From NCBI GenBank assembly GCA_002793355.1, contig PFQB01000007.1, positions 1-6,344 on the forward strand: DNA of 6,344 bases, written 5' to 3'. The translations under genes and the position numbers were made by a program. The notes beneath the pieces are model-generated. The model was not told the DNA's origin, searched no databases, and saw only the letters and a list, made by a program, of their open reading frames with translations. Of this stretch, positions 6,174-6,344 are shown in pieces (within the stretch, counting starts at the first letter, position 1; every line of letters starts with the position of its first letter). This DNA is from Candidatus Dojkabacteria bacterium CG_4_10_14_0_2_um_filter_Dojkabacteria_WS6_41_15 (GTDB lineage: Bacteria; Patescibacteriota; Dojkabacteria; GCA-002793355).

Positions 6174-6247
6174 ATATTACAAAACGGCACGAGTAATATC
6201 CTCTAGCTCTTGTGCTTTTACGCTTTAGTGCTTTCGCGCCTTTTCCC
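6174..6247. other. Convergent spacer with a 16-bp imperfect tandem repeat
   Basis: This 74-bp spacer lies between the stops of the 5559 gene and groL. Positions 6212-6227 and 6228-6243 are two 16-bp units matching at 12 positions, each of the form GTGCTTT followed by CGC and a T-rich tail. A 7-bp inverted repeat (ATATTAC at 6174-6180, GTAATAT at 6193-6199) has a 12-nt loop and no following T tract. No clear intrinsic terminator is visible for either gene. Confidence 0.45.
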
Positions 6248-6344
6248 CTACATCATTCCCATTCCGTCATCCATACCTGGTGGCGGTGGTGGGCCTTGCT
6301 TTTCCTTCTCCTCGACAATGACTGCCTCGGTAGTAAGAATCATG
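6248..6344 (-). CDS. groL: Chaperonin GroEL (60 kDa), C-terminal end only
   Basis: Thirty-one codons and a TAG stop (6250-6248) are present; the rest lies beyond the right edge. GroEL forms the double-ring ATP-driven folding chamber with GroES in the cytoplasm. The fragment begins MILTTEAVIVEEKEK, matching the conserved last helix of GroEL, and ends GMDDGMGMM, the flexible Gly-Met tail that projects into the cavity. Between them sits QGPPPPPG, a run of five prolines that is unusual for this linker. The frame is open to the window edge, so the gene looks intact. Confidence 0.93.
   Translation of the reverse strand, partial: MILTTEAVIVEEKEKQGPPPPPGMDDGMGMM

Noticed and set aside
6174..6199. 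7-bp inverted repeat as a terminator for the 5559 gene or groL.
   Set aside because: The stem is AT-rich, the loop is 12 nt, and no T tract follows on either strand.

Overview
The window looks like a chromosomal stretch of a small-genome bacterium, most plausibly a member of the Candidate Phyla Radiation (Patescibacteria). This is an inference from four things: a MurF-type ligase whose N-terminus is a membrane domain, a MutY-like glycosylase with no iron-sulfur cysteines, several genes with no visible Shine-Dalgarno sequence, and very tight or overlapping gene spacing. TGA ends the ddl gene and tryptophans are written TGG, so the genetic code is the standard bacterial one and not the code-25 variant of Gracilibacteria and Absconditabacteria. 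No single marker here fixes the lineage.

Layout, left to right. The minus strand of 1-942 holds most of a murA gene, running off the left edge. It diverges across a 98-bp spacer from a plus-strand pair, ddl (D-Ala-D-Ala ligase) and a HAD phosphatase of the GmhB/HisB-N type. The phosphatase converges on a minus-strand three-gene block (2693-5513) with a 4-bp overlap of stop codons. In transcription order that block is a MutY-like adenine glycosylase, an alpha/beta hydrolase, and a membrane-anchored MurF-like ligase. A 45-bp spacer with two face-away TATAAT boxes separates the block from a plus-strand gene for an unrecognised 204-residue protein. At the right edge the minus strand carries the last 31 codons of groL.

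The core theme is peptidoglycan precursor synthesis. MurA makes the first committed step from UDP-GlcNAc, Ddl makes D-Ala-D-Ala, and MurF joins that dipeptide to the UDP-MurNAc-tripeptide. These three sit in three separate transcription units inside about 4 kb, mixed with repair, hydrolase and phosphatase genes.

No mobile element, CRISPR array, tRNA or rRNA was seen, and no stretch longer than 300 bp lacks a gene. The most noteworthy points are the membrane-anchored MurF, the altered active-site or metal residues in the glycosylase and the phosphatase, promoter -10 boxes placed 5-7 nt from start codons (suggesting leaderless transcripts), and the orphan 204-residue protein.
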